A stretch of 64,000 nucleotides of DNA from Desulfovibrio inopinatus DSM 10711 (GCF_000429305.1 NZ_AUBP01000017.1:62001-126000); one strand, 5' to 3'. Positions 45,731-55,429 are shown, counted from the stretch's first letter. The notes: generated from the letters alone by a model not told the origin. A program made the numbers and translations.

Positions 45731-46222
45731 TTAGGACGGATCGATGAATCCCGGTACACTGCTTAGGGACAGATCCGAGGTTTCTTTGATAGTCCGTAAA
45801 ACAATCGTTGAATTGGTGTCGCGCACATTTTCAATACGGCCAATTGATTGAAGCAAATCTGCCAATGCCTGTGTGTCAGCCACACGGACTTTGATGAGAT
45901 ATGTTGCGGCTCCGGCTGTATAGTGTACCTCCATCACTTCGGGGAATTTTGCCAGTTCTTTGCCAGTGTCGACTTGCCCGACGGGTTCATTGACATGAAT
46001 CAATGTAAAGGCGGTCAGCGTCAACCCGAGGTTTTTGGCATTTAGCCGAGTTGTATACCCTTGAATAAGCTCGCGCTTTTCAAGTTTGCGTATCCGTTCC
46101 AAGGTCGCAGAGGGGGCCATGCCGATTCGACGCGCGATTTCGGCGTTGCTGGTCCTGGCATCCTCCTGAAGAATATTCAGTATTTCGTTGTCTATTTCGT
46201 CGATTATTCTGTTTGAGTTCAT
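45731..46222 (-). CDS. Lrp/AsnC family transcriptional regulator
   Basis: 163 residues: an N-terminal winged helix (DEIDNEILNILQEDARTSNAEIARRIGMAPSATLERIRKLEKRELIQGY, shown only in part of its extent) and a C-terminal RAM ligand-binding domain (LTAFTLIHVNEP...VMEVHYTAGAATYLIKVRV). Lrp-type proteins sense amino acids; its place 65 bases upstream of putA on the same strand suggests proline-responsive control of putA. The ATG at 46222 fits the family N-terminus; the ORF extends 12 codons further upstream. No strong ribosome site is visible. Confidence 0.88.
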   Translation of the reverse strand: MNSNRIIDEIDNEILNILQEDARTSNAEIARRIGMAPSATLERIRKLEKRELIQGYTTRLNAKNLGLTLTAFTLIHVNEPVGQVDTGKELAKFPEVMEVHYTAGAATYLIKVRVADTQALADLLQSIGRIENVRDTNSTIVLRTIKETSDLSLSSVPGFIDPS

Positions 46223-46344
46223 TATGTATGAATAAAGTTCGTGTTGATTGGTTGTCAAGAGGTGATTGGACGTCTCTAGTTGTTGAGTTTTTGAGGGAGA
46301 CGAGAAAAAGAGGAAACCGAATTAGGCTTGACAGACCTCTAGTG

Positions 46345-46364
46345 ATTTATAACGAATGATAAAT
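46345..46364. promoter_or_regulatory. Inverted repeat upstream of the superoxide dismutase gene
   Basis: ATTTAT and ATAAAT separated by eight bases, in the divergent region between the Lrp-type gene and the dismutase. A TTGACA hexamer lies at 46328-46333 but no good -10 accompanies it. The repeat resembles the arms of Fur/PerR-type operators only loosely; a functional link is a guess. Confidence 0.3.
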
Positions 46365-46401
46365 GAAAGATTTTATACATTGGACAAGCAAGGAGTTGAT
46401 A

Positions 46402-47115
46402 ATGAATCATAGTGAAGAATCATTGGGAGTAAGTCGGCGACAATTTATGGGCATGGCGGCAACAGCCGGGGTGGCGTTAACGGCGTTTGCTGCTGGGTTG
46501 CCGCGCTCGGTTCTGGCGGCCGATGCCTTTACGGCGCCGGCTCTTCCGTATGCGGAAAATGCTTTAGAACCCTACATTTCAGCGAGGACTGTCAGCTTTC
46601 ATTACGGGAAGCACACGATGGCATACTTTAAGAAAACCAATGCGATGTTGGCGAATTCGCCTAAAGCCGGCAGTTCGCTTGAAGAGGTTTTCAAAGACGC
46701 TGCCAAGGATGCTGCCGCGCAAAATTTGTTTAACAACGCAGCGCAAGCCTGGAATCATGTCTTCTATTGGCAGGGAATGAAGCCGGGTGGTGGTGGTCCG
46801 GCAACGGGCGATGTTGCCAAAATGATCAAAGCTTCGTTTGGAAACTACGATTCGTTCAAAAAGGCGTTTGCCGAAGCCGGTGCTACTCAATTCGGAAGTG
46901 GCTGGGCCTGGCTTGTTTTGGAAGGGGAAGAATTACGTGTGGTGAAAACACCCAACGCCATGAACCCTATGGTCGCTGGTGCCAAGCCATTGTTGACGAT
47001 GGACGTATGGGAACATGCTTATTACCTTGATTATCAGAATCGACGAGGTGACTACATCTCGGCCTTTCTTGACCATCTTGTGAATTGGGATTTTGTGAAT
47101 GCCAATCTTGCATAG
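46402..47115 (+). CDS. Tat-exported Fe/Mn superoxide dismutase
   Basis: 237 residues. A twin-arginine signal peptide (SRRQFMG, R12-R13, then a hydrophobic stretch to an AFA-type cleavage site near 45) precedes a Fe/Mn-type dismutase domain: HYGKHTMAYFKKTN and QAWNHVFYWQGM supply histidine ligands, and DVWEHAYYLDYQNRR the last Asp and His. The enzyme converts superoxide to H2O2 and O2 in the periplasm, protecting an anaerobe during oxygen exposure. AAGGAG lies seven bases before the ATG at 46402; the in-frame ATG at 46363 would mask the signal. Confidence 0.94.
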   Translation: MNHSEESLGVSRRQFMGMAATAGVALTAFAAGLPRSVLAADAFTAPALPYAENALEPYISARTVSFHYGKHTMAYFKKTNAMLANSPKAGSSLEEVFKDAAKDAAAQNLFNNAAQAWNHVFYWQGMKPGGGGPATGDVAKMIKASFGNYDSFKKAFAEAGATQFGSGWAWLVLEGEELRVVKTPNAMNPMVAGAKPLLTMDVWEHAYYLDYQNRRGDYISAFLDHLVNWDFVNANLA

Positions 47116-47124
47116 CATGTGTTT

Positions 47125-47165
47125 GCATCCACCGATGCGGACTGTCTTGCCGGGTCGGTGGATGC
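47125..47165 (+). terminator. Hairpin after the superoxide dismutase gene
   Basis: An 11-bp stem (47125-47135 with 47155-47165), 19-base loop that can pair further, 10 bases past the stop codon. No T-run follows, so it may be a stabilising hairpin or a weak terminator. Confidence 0.5.
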
Positions 47166-47386
47166 TGCTGTTGTCGCCATAACGATCGTGGTGTCGCAAT
47201 ACTATCTTTGTGTGCTGCTGGCATGGATGAAATGAGCAGACCTGTGGTTCATATGACATAAGATTGCTTCTTCAGGGCATCTTGAATTGAAGTGAAAAGT
47301 ATGAAAAAAGTATTCTAGGGACTTACGGCTTCCCTTCCTGTGCCGGCTTTTTTCTTTCATCGCAGCTTGCAACAACGGTATTTCAT

Positions 47387-49183
47387 ATGCAGAGATCCTC
47401 GACCAATGTCGAGTTCACCCCGGATTTAGCGGCACGGGGCATGCGCACCTTTTATGAACGCATGCGTAACCGCATTGGAATTTCCAAGAGCGATGTGTTC
47501 AATGATGGTATTCTTGATGTCGCTTTGGCTGATGAGCAGGCTTCTATTTATGCATGTACTATTCAGCAGTTGATCGACAATGGCGAAGAAGTTCCGGATT
47601 TTGCACCAGGGGCGCAACCGAAGCTGTTGACGTATTTGCGCGGTATAAAATGCGTACAAACACTTATATTGCAAGCGTTGCGCAAAACGGTCTTCGATGT
47701 ATTCGGATCTGATATTCTCGCACGTGTCGACAAACTTGCTATGTCCAAGGCGCTCGTAACGCAGGATACTCCTGGTGAGTATCTGTGGCCGAGCCTCAGC
47801 CAATTCCTTAATAAGCATATCAATACAGTACTGAGAAAATACGTCGAGGACGATGTTATTCGTCCCCTTTTTTTTTCCTGCCTTGACGAGGTTGAGAATT
47901 TTCAGACGTTTGTCAAAGTTGATGATTCCGTCTCTGTGAATGAACTGCCGTCGGTTCCGTTCAATTATAAGTTCAAACTCGAGTTTGTGGACCTCTTTAA
48001 ATTATTTAATGCAGATTCCACGTATGTTGATCCGGTCGCGGAACAAGAGGAGGAAGAGAATCCTCTGGCACGTCGGCGAGGTCTGGATAATTCGCTGGTG
48101 TCGTTTGTGCGAAGAAATAGCTCGATTATTGAAAACGCTACGGCAAAGAAGGGCGCGTATCCTTTCCTGAAAGAGTTTATCTCCGTTGCAGGAACACAGG
48201 ACACCCCACGAAATGATCCTTCGGTCATGGAATTATGTCGCAACGCCGAAAAAGAACTCGATAGTATCGGATTTGCTAAAAAGAAATTGAAGCGCGCCAT
48301 TTGGGGGTCGAAACGAAAGGCCTTGAAAGCGCAGATAAGTCATCATGAAATTCAATTTGCAATTTATCGTGACCAACTGATCTGGTTCACGAGAGGGGTT
48401 ATCAATGGATTTGAAATTTATGTGACGACCCAATGGCGAAAAAGCGCAAATACAATTTTTAAATGCGGTACTGATTTTCATGACATTGTGTTGGCGACAC
48501 AATTTTCAGCTGATTCATTTTCTGACTTTTTTCGAGCTCTGATTGCAAAGCGCATGGCCGAGAAGCTTGAACATCGTCTCAATGCACTTGCCTACAGTTT
48601 ACGCAATGAAGGGCTTGTTAAAGAATATAATAACCGAAGCTATGAAATTTCCAAGACCAAACAATATATTCGTTTACGACTCGAATTGCAGATTAAAAAG
48701 AATTTGAAACTGATTAAAACGATTCATACGGTGTTACGCATCAATCCCGGTCTCCGCCATGAAATATTACGGTGTGTGTCACTGGCCCCGACGTTGGCAA
48801 ATTTGACCATGCGCTATCAGGAAGAGCGGCCCGCATTTGTGAAGAAAATTATGTTCGATACAGATTTTGCGTCTATTTTGGGCGACCTCATCTTGCAGGA
48901 TGTTAATATGAAAGCCCTGCTTATTCAAAAACCGGGACTTTTGCGAATCGTCTTTCAAGAAAAGAAGAATCCCATATTTCGTAAATTCATGCGTTTGGTC
49001 AGTAATGCGAAGCCGGCAGTGAAAAACGCTCTCCTTGGTGATCCGCTTCTGCTTTTTGGATTGTGGAAACAAGGCGTTGCCGACCCGACATTGGCCAAAG
49101 TCAACGCGATACTCGATCAACCACTGACTTTTGAACATTTTCGCGAATCGGTTTTGGGGAGGAAAAAGAACACCTCGTCTTGA
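47387..49183 (+). CDS. Large conserved-looking protein, function unknown
   Basis: 598 residues, mostly alpha-helical, with no signal peptide or membrane segment. N-terminal part (VEFTPDLAARGMRTFYERMRNRIGI) and centre (FLKEFISVAGTQDTPR, KKKLKRAIWGSKRKALKAQI) show no recognised motif; the second half has long Lys/Arg/Leu-rich helices and a basic tail (ESVLGRKKNTSS). Codon use resembles its neighbours, so it is a real gene, but no ribosome site precedes the ATG clearly. It lies 178 bases before a PilZ protein on the same strand; shared function is possible but unproven. Confidence 0.7.
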   Translation: MQRSSTNVEFTPDLAARGMRTFYERMRNRIGISKSDVFNDGILDVALADEQASIYACTIQQLIDNGEEVPDFAPGAQPKLLTYLRGIKCVQTLILQALRKTVFDVFGSDILARVDKLAMSKALVTQDTPGEYLWPSLSQFLNKHINTVLRKYVEDDVIRPLFFSCLDEVENFQTFVKVDDSVSVNELPSVPFNYKFKLEFVDLFKLFNADSTYVDPVAEQEEEENPLARRRGLDNSLVSFVRRNSSIIENATAKKGAYPFLKEFISVAGTQDTPRNDPSVMELCRNAEKELDSIGFAKKKLKRAIWGSKRKALKAQISHHEIQFAIYRDQLIWFTRGVINGFEIYVTTQWRKSANTIFKCGTDFHDIVLATQFSADSFSDFFRALIAKRMAEKLEHRLNALAYSLRNEGLVKEYNNRSYEISKTKQYIRLRLELQIKKNLKLIKTIHTVLRINPGLRHEILRCVSLAPTLANLTMRYQEERPAFVKKIMFDTDFASILGDLILQDVNMKALLIQKPGLLRIVFQEKKNPIFRKFMRLVSNAKPAVKNALLGDPLLLFGLWKQGVADPTLAKVNAILDQPLTFEHFRESVLGRKKNTSS

Positions 49184-49360
49184 CGAAATTTGCAGGACTG
49201 CAGTATTCGTTGAAGCCAAATTGATGACGTGATCTTTTTGAATATTTGAACATTCACGTGGTTACCGGCTCTGGTGGAGAAAGCTCCGCTTTCTTCCTCA
49301 CATGAGTTGTAATGTCGTCGCATGCTATTGTTATTACGCGGCGCAAAGGAGTTTTACCGG

Positions 49361-50035
49361 ATGGATCTCGTCACCCAGCAGGAATCATCGACAGTTTTGG
49401 TTTTGACACAAAGTCCAGACGTCTACACTGAGCGGCTTGCAGAAGTAGGGCTGGAGCCTCATTTTGCGGGTGATTTACCGGAATTGCTCGAAGCGTTGGG
49501 GAGCGGAGTTTTGTGCAATGGGCTTATTCTTGATGTGCAACGTGTCATGCAAGCTGATCGAATGAGCCGAGATATGCTTTTTTCGTATGCAGACAGCGTC
49601 CCTATTGTCCGTTCGAAGGTTGAGCGTGGGACTGGGCATGTTGTTTTTATCGATAGCCTTGATACGTTGGATCGTGAATGTCATACCACGGGCTACCGGT
49701 CCATGGTGCGTGTGCCTGTTAAGTTCAATGCGTTACTCTCCGCCGAAAACGATCCGGTTATGGCGCAGGTCAAGCACGTCAATATTCTCGACGTGTCAAT
49801 CGGCGGATGTTTTATCTATTCTATGGATAATTTCGATGATGTCGATTTTATTCACATTAAAATTATGGAAATCGAAAATAAGTTGCCGATTTTATGTAAT
49901 ATTCGGTGGCGCCAAGAGTGGGGACGTGACAATGTTTTACCAGGTGTTGGCGTCAAATTTGTTTCGATCAAAGTCGACCAATTGGATGAGATAAAAGAAA
50001 AGTACATTACGCCGTATGAATCGGACTTCGTATAG
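49361..50035 (+). CDS. PilZ protein with degenerate receiver-like N-terminus
   Basis: 224 residues. The N-terminal ~110 residues look like a receiver fold (TVLVLTQSPDVYTERLAEVGLEPHFAGDLPELLEALGSG, described in part; GLILDVQRVMQ at the position of the phospho-acceptor strand) but lack the paired acidic residues of a working receiver. The C-terminal PilZ-type domain has RSMVRVPVKFNA and ILDVSIGGCFIYS, the DxSxxG c-di-GMP motif. Predicted c-di-GMP effector that is not phosphorylated. AAGGAG lies nine bases before the ATG at 49361. Confidence 0.78.
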   Translation: MDLVTQQESSTVLVLTQSPDVYTERLAEVGLEPHFAGDLPELLEALGSGVLCNGLILDVQRVMQADRMSRDMLFSYADSVPIVRSKVERGTGHVVFIDSLDTLDRECHTTGYRSMVRVPVKFNALLSAENDPVMAQVKHVNILDVSIGGCFIYSMDNFDDVDFIHIKIMEIENKLPILCNIRWRQEWGRDNVLPGVGVKFVSIKVDQLDEIKEKYITPYESDFV

Positions 50036-50082
50036 CGGTCTATATTCCGGTACAAAGAAGGCCATCGATTTTCAATATGATG

Positions 50083-50117
50083 AAACGGGCCTCAACGCGA
50101 GTCGTTGAGGCCCGTTT
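50083..50117. terminator. Bidirectional terminator between PilZ and glycosyltransferase genes
   Basis: A 15-bp perfect stem (50083-50097 with 50103-50117) with a five-base loop, ending in TTTT on the plus strand and preceded by A residues for the minus strand. It lies between convergent genes. Confidence 0.85.
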
Positions 50118-50154
50118 TGCCTTCTGCACGTTGGATGGTATCGTCGGCAGACAC

Positions 50155-52557
50155 TCAATGTACAATATGAAATTGTTCAAGCAATGCCGTAAGCGGCCGT
50201 GGATCCTCCGGCGCAAAGGTGTTTGCCCCGGTGTTGGTTTTATCAAAAACAAAGCGCACAACGAGTGGCTGCGTTGTCTCCGGCAACGCAATTCGGCCTT
50301 GAAGTGGCTCTAATGGATACAACTTCGTTGAATTGAGCATGAGCTTGTCATCAAGGAAAATTTGTACATGTTGTTGCTTAATCATCGTCATCAGCTCATA
50401 TTCAAGCCATGCTGGGAAATGGTGTGGTGGAGCGATGGTAAGTGTTGACGTGTTCCCATACATCCAAAGATGGTGGTCGTGCGGAATGGATTCCACTCCT
50501 GTTGACGCAAGAACGAATTCGGGAGTTTGATTGAAAAGATCGGCCGTTCTCGGGGAAGGATGATTCAGGTTGGATTGAGTAAAAATGAGCATCCCATCCG
50601 GATGGGATGATCTGGCATAATATCGTCTATCCATAGTGCACTTGGAATGGAGGCGAATATCTTCCACCGTTATGTTGGCGCTATTGCTGAGTTGAAAGAA
50701 TGTGTCGCAATCGGCGGTGTCGAGTGTTCCCGAGTCCGTTATGAGTGGGCGGCCTGGTCGGGTGAGTGTAATATCTCTATCATGCAAGGCGAGGAGTAAC
50801 GGAAGGACAAGGGACGTCTCATGATAGAGGATCAATACCCGATCGCCTGGGGCGGTGAGATGAAGTAATGTTTCTCTGTCTTCCAGGGAGAGGCCGTATC
50901 GAGCATAATGATAGGGGTGGTCCCAGGTGCGGCGTAGAAGGTCGTTGGCTTCGGCCCAACCCACGGAATGAGGGAAATCGAGAATATTGAGGATGAGTTT
51001 TTCGGCGTTAGTCAGCCCGACGAACCACATATGACCAACGAAATACAGCATAAGCACCGTGACGCTCCAAGGGCGTTTCATTCGGGAGATGAAAAAACCG
51101 CACGCTGGAAGTGTCAAAATGAATGTTGCGGAAAAAAAACGGAGATTCCAAGGCATCCACGCTAGAGCATAACAGATGGCACCGAAACTGAGGATTGCTG
51201 CAACTGCGGTTTGACGAACGAAGCCCCTTCCTTTGATAAGGGTGACGAGAAGCGATGCAACGACGAGTAAAAAACCGAGCATGGAAAATGCGCTGAGATC
51301 TTCTTGAGGAAACAAGGGTGTCTTCACCAGATCGGCGAAATTCATGTTTGTGCCGAGTGATTTCGCTTCTCCAAGTTGGTTGTCATACCAGGCTGCGGTG
51401 TATCGCGTGAGACGATTTGGAGCATCAAGGAGTTGAAGGGTGTAGCGACCGGCATTGATGGCCGCTCCGGTGACGCCATCAGCATTTTTATGCCAATTTG
51501 TAAACGAAGTCGGCCCGAAAAGACCACCATGAAGACGACTATTCTGGGTCATCATGAAAATGGAAGGAATAAGCAAGCCAAGACACAGAATAAGCCCGAT
51601 AATACCGCTGAGTCCAGGACGGCGAAGGCTATGAAAAATCATTCCTCCTATTGAGAATAAACGCTTCGAGAGCAGGAGGCCCACGCCGATGCAGGCGAAA
51701 AGCGCGGCAGCCATACCTAAAAAATATGTTTTGACAACAACACCGAAAATGACAGCGAACACGACATAGATGACATGGAAGCGAAATCCTTGCGTGCGTT
51801 GTGGTGTCGCGTTTCGTACATTGATGATGTTGTAGAGTGCGGCAAGGAGCGTTATGGCCGCGGCAGCCGTGGGAATATCATTTTTTACGGTTGTCGCCTG
51901 CAGAAGAACTTCCGTGAACGATGCGCCGGCAAGAGCTGTGGCTAAACCGATTCGTGGTGAGTGAAAAAGTCGGTTTGCCAGGTTGTAGGTGCCACACAAT
52001 ATGGCAAGATAGCTCAAGAACGAGAACACGCCGGTGCCGTAATCGCCGCCCGATCGCAGAAGCAAAGTAAACAGGACATCGAATGCCGGAGGGAAGACTT
52101 GTTGTCGAATGCCGTTGCCGGAGTGCAAATACAATCGTCCTTCATCAAGCATAAGCCAGGCACGAGTGATATTATACGCCAAGCCGTCATTATTCGACGG
52201 GGCAAGGAGTATGGCTTCAAGAAAGAGCAGTGTCAGTAACAGAACACACGGCCAGAGAATATACCACGGATGAAGAGTATAAACTTCACGTATATCATGC
52301 CATACGCCTACGGCTTGATCGCCACGACATGCGAGAGCAGAAACAAACAAACCGATGCACCCGGCGTCGGCCAACCACAAGAGTTGCGGTTGGCCGGCCA
52401 TGAGGAGGAGTGAAATCAGTCCGCTCAGCCCTCCAAGAACAAGGATAACTGCGCGTGAGAATGCATCAGAGGACGAAATTCCCATGTGGCGAATGAACAT
52501 GGTTGTCCCTAGAACGGCAGATAAGACTTCGAGAACAACGAGAAGTGACATAGTCAT
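50155..52557 (-). CDS. Polytopic membrane glycosyltransferase-like protein (GT39/ArnT type)
   Basis: 800 residues: about 12-14 membrane helices in the first 550 residues with an ArnT/PMT-type first loop (LAPSNNDGLAYNITRAWLMLDEGRLYLHSGNG, described in part: acidic D near residue 122), then a large extracytoplasmic C-terminal domain. Such enzymes transfer sugars from lipid-phosphate donors to proteins, lipids or glycans in the periplasm. Its neighbour 80 bases upstream is a GT2-GtrA protein of the kind that makes or flips the lipid-linked sugar, so they likely form one pathway. Start uncertain (ATG at 52557 or 52551). Confidence 0.78.
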   Translation of the reverse strand: MTMSLLVVLEVLSAVLGTTMFIRHMGISSSDAFSRAVILVLGGLSGLISLLLMAGQPQLLWLADAGCIGLFVSALACRGDQAVGVWHDIREVYTLHPWYILWPCVLLLTLLFLEAILLAPSNNDGLAYNITRAWLMLDEGRLYLHSGNGIRQQVFPPAFDVLFTLLLRSGGDYGTGVFSFLSYLAILCGTYNLANRLFHSPRIGLATALAGASFTEVLLQATTVKNDIPTAAAAITLLAALYNIINVRNATPQRTQGFRFHVIYVVFAVIFGVVVKTYFLGMAAALFACIGVGLLLSKRLFSIGGMIFHSLRRPGLSGIIGLILCLGLLIPSIFMMTQNSRLHGGLFGPTSFTNWHKNADGVTGAAINAGRYTLQLLDAPNRLTRYTAAWYDNQLGEAKSLGTNMNFADLVKTPLFPQEDLSAFSMLGFLLVVASLLVTLIKGRGFVRQTAVAAILSFGAICYALAWMPWNLRFFSATFILTLPACGFFISRMKRPWSVTVLMLYFVGHMWFVGLTNAEKLILNILDFPHSVGWAEANDLLRRTWDHPYHYARYGLSLEDRETLLHLTAPGDRVLILYHETSLVLPLLLALHDRDITLTRPGRPLITDSGTLDTADCDTFFQLSNSANITVEDIRLHSKCTMDRRYYARSSHPDGMLIFTQSNLNHPSPRTADLFNQTPEFVLASTGVESIPHDHHLWMYGNTSTLTIAPPHHFPAWLEYELMTMIKQQHVQIFLDDKLMLNSTKLYPLEPLQGRIALPETTQPLVVRFVFDKTNTGANTFAPEDPRPLTALLEQFHIVH

Positions 52558-52636
52558 AAGCGAGATCAGGAGAGCTGAGGTTATGGCAGGGATGCGTTGA
52601 GGCTCTGCACCGTCAGGCGAGAGCCAATATCACGCC

Positions 52637-53767
52637 TTATGACGGGGTCCATGGAGGTGGGGGTGGCTCGAAGAACACGAGATATTTTCGGCCGAGGAAA
52701 TTGGCGACCAACGCAATGACACATGCAATGGCTTTGGCAACAGCAACACTCACTCCCATGGAGGCGAGTGTCGTCGTGCTTGCCACATCGACGAAACCAC
52801 TTCCTGCAACAACCAACGCATACATGCCGAATTCGCCCCAGGTGCTCCATCGCACGCCTTTGCGGAAGAGCAGTTTGACACAGAGCCAGTAATTTACGAC
52901 TGCGGCGAGAATATAGGCAATCCCCGCTGATGTTCCCACACCGATGGAACCGACGAGACCAAGAAAAAATAAGATGTTGAAGATGGCCGATATCCCACCG
53001 ATGAATAAGTAGATTAAAAATTGCAGTATCACGGGGGCGCAGTGTGCGCTGTAATGGAAAATGCAATACAAGGCGCGCAGTCCATCTTTCCAATTAATTT
53101 TTTTCCCTTCGGCATAGGTGCGGCCGGAATAGGAAATAGCCATTTCGTATATACGAAGCCGTTGCTGCGCTACTTTGGCCACAATCTCCGGCTCGAATCC
53201 GAAGCGATTTTCTTCGATGGTGATGGACTGGATGATGTCGGTTCGAAAAACCTTGTAACATGTTTCCATGTCGGTCAGATCGAGATCGGTAAACATGTTG
53301 GATAGCAAGGTCAGCGTTCGGTTCATGAGGGAATGCCAGAAGTAGAGCACCCGGTGCGCGCTCATCCCCCGATACCGGGAGCCGAAAACAACATCGGCCC
53401 GCCCGTCCACCAAAGGAGCAAGAAGACCACGCAATTCACACGGATTGTATTCCAGATCTGCATCTTGTACAGCGACAAATTCTCCGCGAGCCAGAGCAAA
53501 ACCTGTACGGAGAGCCGCCCCTTTCCCTTGGTTCTTCGCATGGGAAACCACGCGTACGGCTTCAAATTCTTCTTCCAGTGTCTGCGCAATAGTGAGCGAT
53601 GCATCCTTAGATGCATCGTCAACGATGATAATATCAAGGTTCAGCATGTCATCTGCTATGCGTAAAACGGCTTCAACGCATTCACGCAGGGTCGCTTCTT
53701 CATTGAAGCATGGAATGACAATGGAAAAAACGACGGGACGGTTAAATGGTGCAGGGGATTTCTTCAT
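52637..53767 (-). CDS. GT2 glycosyltransferase fused to GtrA flippase-like domain
   Basis: 376 residues. The N-terminal GT2 domain (12-240) resembles polyprenyl-phosphate sugar transferases: FSIVIPCFNEEATL, DIIIVDDASKD, and the metal-binding VQDADLEY. The C-terminal 130 residues are four membrane helices of the GtrA type (LQFLIYLFIGGISAIFNILFF...), which translocate polyprenyl-linked sugars. Fusion of both in one chain is known for surface-glycan pathways. AAGGAG lies seven bases before the ATG. Probably makes the donor used by the downstream membrane transferase. Confidence 0.92.
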   Translation of the reverse strand: MKKSPAPFNRPVVFSIVIPCFNEEATLRECVEAVLRIADDMLNLDIIIVDDASKDASLTIAQTLEEEFEAVRVVSHAKNQGKGAALRTGFALARGEFVAVQDADLEYNPCELRGLLAPLVDGRADVVFGSRYRGMSAHRVLYFWHSLMNRTLTLLSNMFTDLDLTDMETCYKVFRTDIIQSITIEENRFGFEPEIVAKVAQQRLRIYEMAISYSGRTYAEGKKINWKDGLRALYCIFHYSAHCAPVILQFLIYLFIGGISAIFNILFFLGLVGSIGVGTSAGIAYILAAVVNYWLCVKLLFRKGVRWSTWGEFGMYALVVAGSGFVDVASTTTLASMGVSVAVAKAIACVIALVANFLGRKYLVFFEPPPPPWTPS

Positions 53768-53947
53768 TTATACTCCTTTCGTCAAAACCTTGTCCTTATG
53801 GACAATCCCCTCGCAAAAGACAAGTGTGAGCTACGCGAATGCGGCAGACACAGCTAGAGACATATCTGCGCATCAAAGGATATCCCATCTTGACATGGCA
53901 TGTCTTCTCGGCAACGTTTCCGAGCTACATTGTGAAAAGGAGAGGGC

Positions 53948-54877
53948 ATGATTGTCTACATCAAATTGGTTGCCACTGCCTTTTTTTGGGGTGGAACGTT
54001 TATTGCCGGCCGCGACCTTGCTCCGTGGTTCAGTCCATATACCGCTGCTTTTTTTCGGTTTCTTGTCGCTTCAGTCGCACTTGTCTTCGTGGTGCGCCAC
54101 AGGGAAGGACGGTTGCCTCTTGTGTCGGGTAAACAGTGGTTTGCGGTTACATTGCTTGGTCTATCGGGGATATTTACCTATAATATTTTCTTTTTTACCG
54201 GCTTACAGACCGTTGCAGCTGGAAGAGCGGCGGTGATTATTGCCCTGAATCCCATATCGATTGCCGTGTTTTCAGCGCTTTTTCTCGGAGAACCGCTGAC
54301 ACGGAATAAAATCATGGGAATCCTTCTGTCTGTATGCGGGGCTACTGCTGTTATCAGTCAGGGAGACCTCACTTCTCTTGTCCATGGTGGGATATCGTCC
54401 GGAGATTTGGCAATATTTGGCTGTGTGGCATCATGGACAACCTACTCTCTTATCGGAAAAGTGAGTATGAAACGGCTGACACCACACGGTTCGGTGACGT
54501 GGTCATGTCTGCTTGGGACGGCCATGTTGTTGCCGGTAGCAGTAACTCAATCCGGTTTCTTTTCATCGGTTGCTGCTGCACCGATGCACGTTTGGTTCGA
54601 TATCATCTATCTCGGATTTTTCGGGACGGTACTTGGTTTTACGTGGTTTTATGAAGGGGTAAAAGCGATTGGCGCGTCCAAAGCTGCTGTCTTTATCAAT
54701 ATTGTGCCTGTCACCGCGTTGATTCTTGGCGTTCTCATGCTGAATGAGCGTATCGGTACCTCTCTTGTTGTGGGTGGTATATTGGTCTTGACCGGGGTAT
54801 ATCTGACGAATCGTCCAACCCGATCTCCATCACTTTCGGTTGGTGGAGTGATTTCATCATCGGGAAAACGCACATGA
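53948..54877 (+). CDS. DMT-superfamily (EamA) exporter
   Basis: 309 residues with ten predicted membrane helices in two EamA repeats (residues 4-135 and 150-290), the second starting GDLAIFGCVASWTTYSLIGKVSM and containing GFFGTVLGFTWFYEGVKAIGASKAAVFINIVPVTALILG (described in part). Such carriers export amino acids or other metabolites; substrate cannot be read from sequence. GGAGAGGG precedes the ATG. Stop overlaps the next gene (ATGA). Confidence 0.9.
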   Translation: MIVYIKLVATAFFWGGTFIAGRDLAPWFSPYTAAFFRFLVASVALVFVVRHREGRLPLVSGKQWFAVTLLGLSGIFTYNIFFFTGLQTVAAGRAAVIIALNPISIAVFSALFLGEPLTRNKIMGILLSVCGATAVISQGDLTSLVHGGISSGDLAIFGCVASWTTYSLIGKVSMKRLTPHGSVTWSCLLGTAMLLPVAVTQSGFFSSVAAAPMHVWFDIIYLGFFGTVLGFTWFYEGVKAIGASKAAVFINIVPVTALILGVLMLNERIGTSLVVGGILVLTGVYLTNRPTRSPSLSVGGVISSSGKRT

Positions 54878-55404
54878 AGAATTATTCGCCTTGGGAAAAA
54901 AAGGTTCGCACGCGTTCGTCAACACCCTGGCGCCGCGCAATGACCATGGGCAAAGCATACGCCCCGGTCGGGGTGCTTGTTGGGGGATATGTTTCGATGA
55001 CAGCCCAGGGGGGAGGCTGGGGATGGTTCTTTGTCTTTGCCGGCGTGGCTGCGTTCGTGGCCGGCTTTGCGATGTGGCTCGCCTTTGTTTCTGTCAAGCC
55101 CACAGTGGGTCGTGGCATCGTCGCGGGGGCGTTTGCCGGTATTGTTTCCCATTGGTTGTGCTGGCTCTTCTCGATGATCTTCTGGCGGTTTACTTTTTTA
55201 ACGATGCATATGCCGCTGTCTTCCTTGGGTGAAGCTCCTATGACAATGTTTGAAGTTCCATTGGGCGCGGGAGTGTTTAGTTTATGGAGCCTCTTCATCT
55301 TCGGGGCTGTAACGATTCCGGCCGGCGCGTTTATCGGCGGTGTGGTCGGCTTTATACAAAAGAAATCGGTAGATGCAGCCCGTGGCGCATCCACCGATGT
55401 GTAA
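54874..55404 (+). CDS. Small polytopic membrane protein, unknown
   Basis: 176 residues with four to five hydrophobic helices (AYAPVGVLVGGYV, WFFVFAGVAAFVAGFAMWLAF, GIVAGAFAGIVSHWLCWLFSMIFW, IFGAVTIPAGAFIGGVVGF). No family is recognised. Its ATG overlaps the DMT exporter stop, so the pair is translationally coupled and the protein may support that exporter. Convergent with map, 25 bases apart. Confidence 0.75.
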   Translation: MKNYSPWEKKVRTRSSTPWRRAMTMGKAYAPVGVLVGGYVSMTAQGGGWGWFFVFAGVAAFVAGFAMWLAFVSVKPTVGRGIVAGAFAGIVSHWLCWLFSMIFWRFTFLTMHMPLSSLGEAPMTMFEVPLGAGVFSLWSLFIFGAVTIPAGAFIGGVVGFIQKKSVDAARGASTDV

Positions 55405-55429
55405 AACAGAGTCTTGCCGAAATGGAGCG

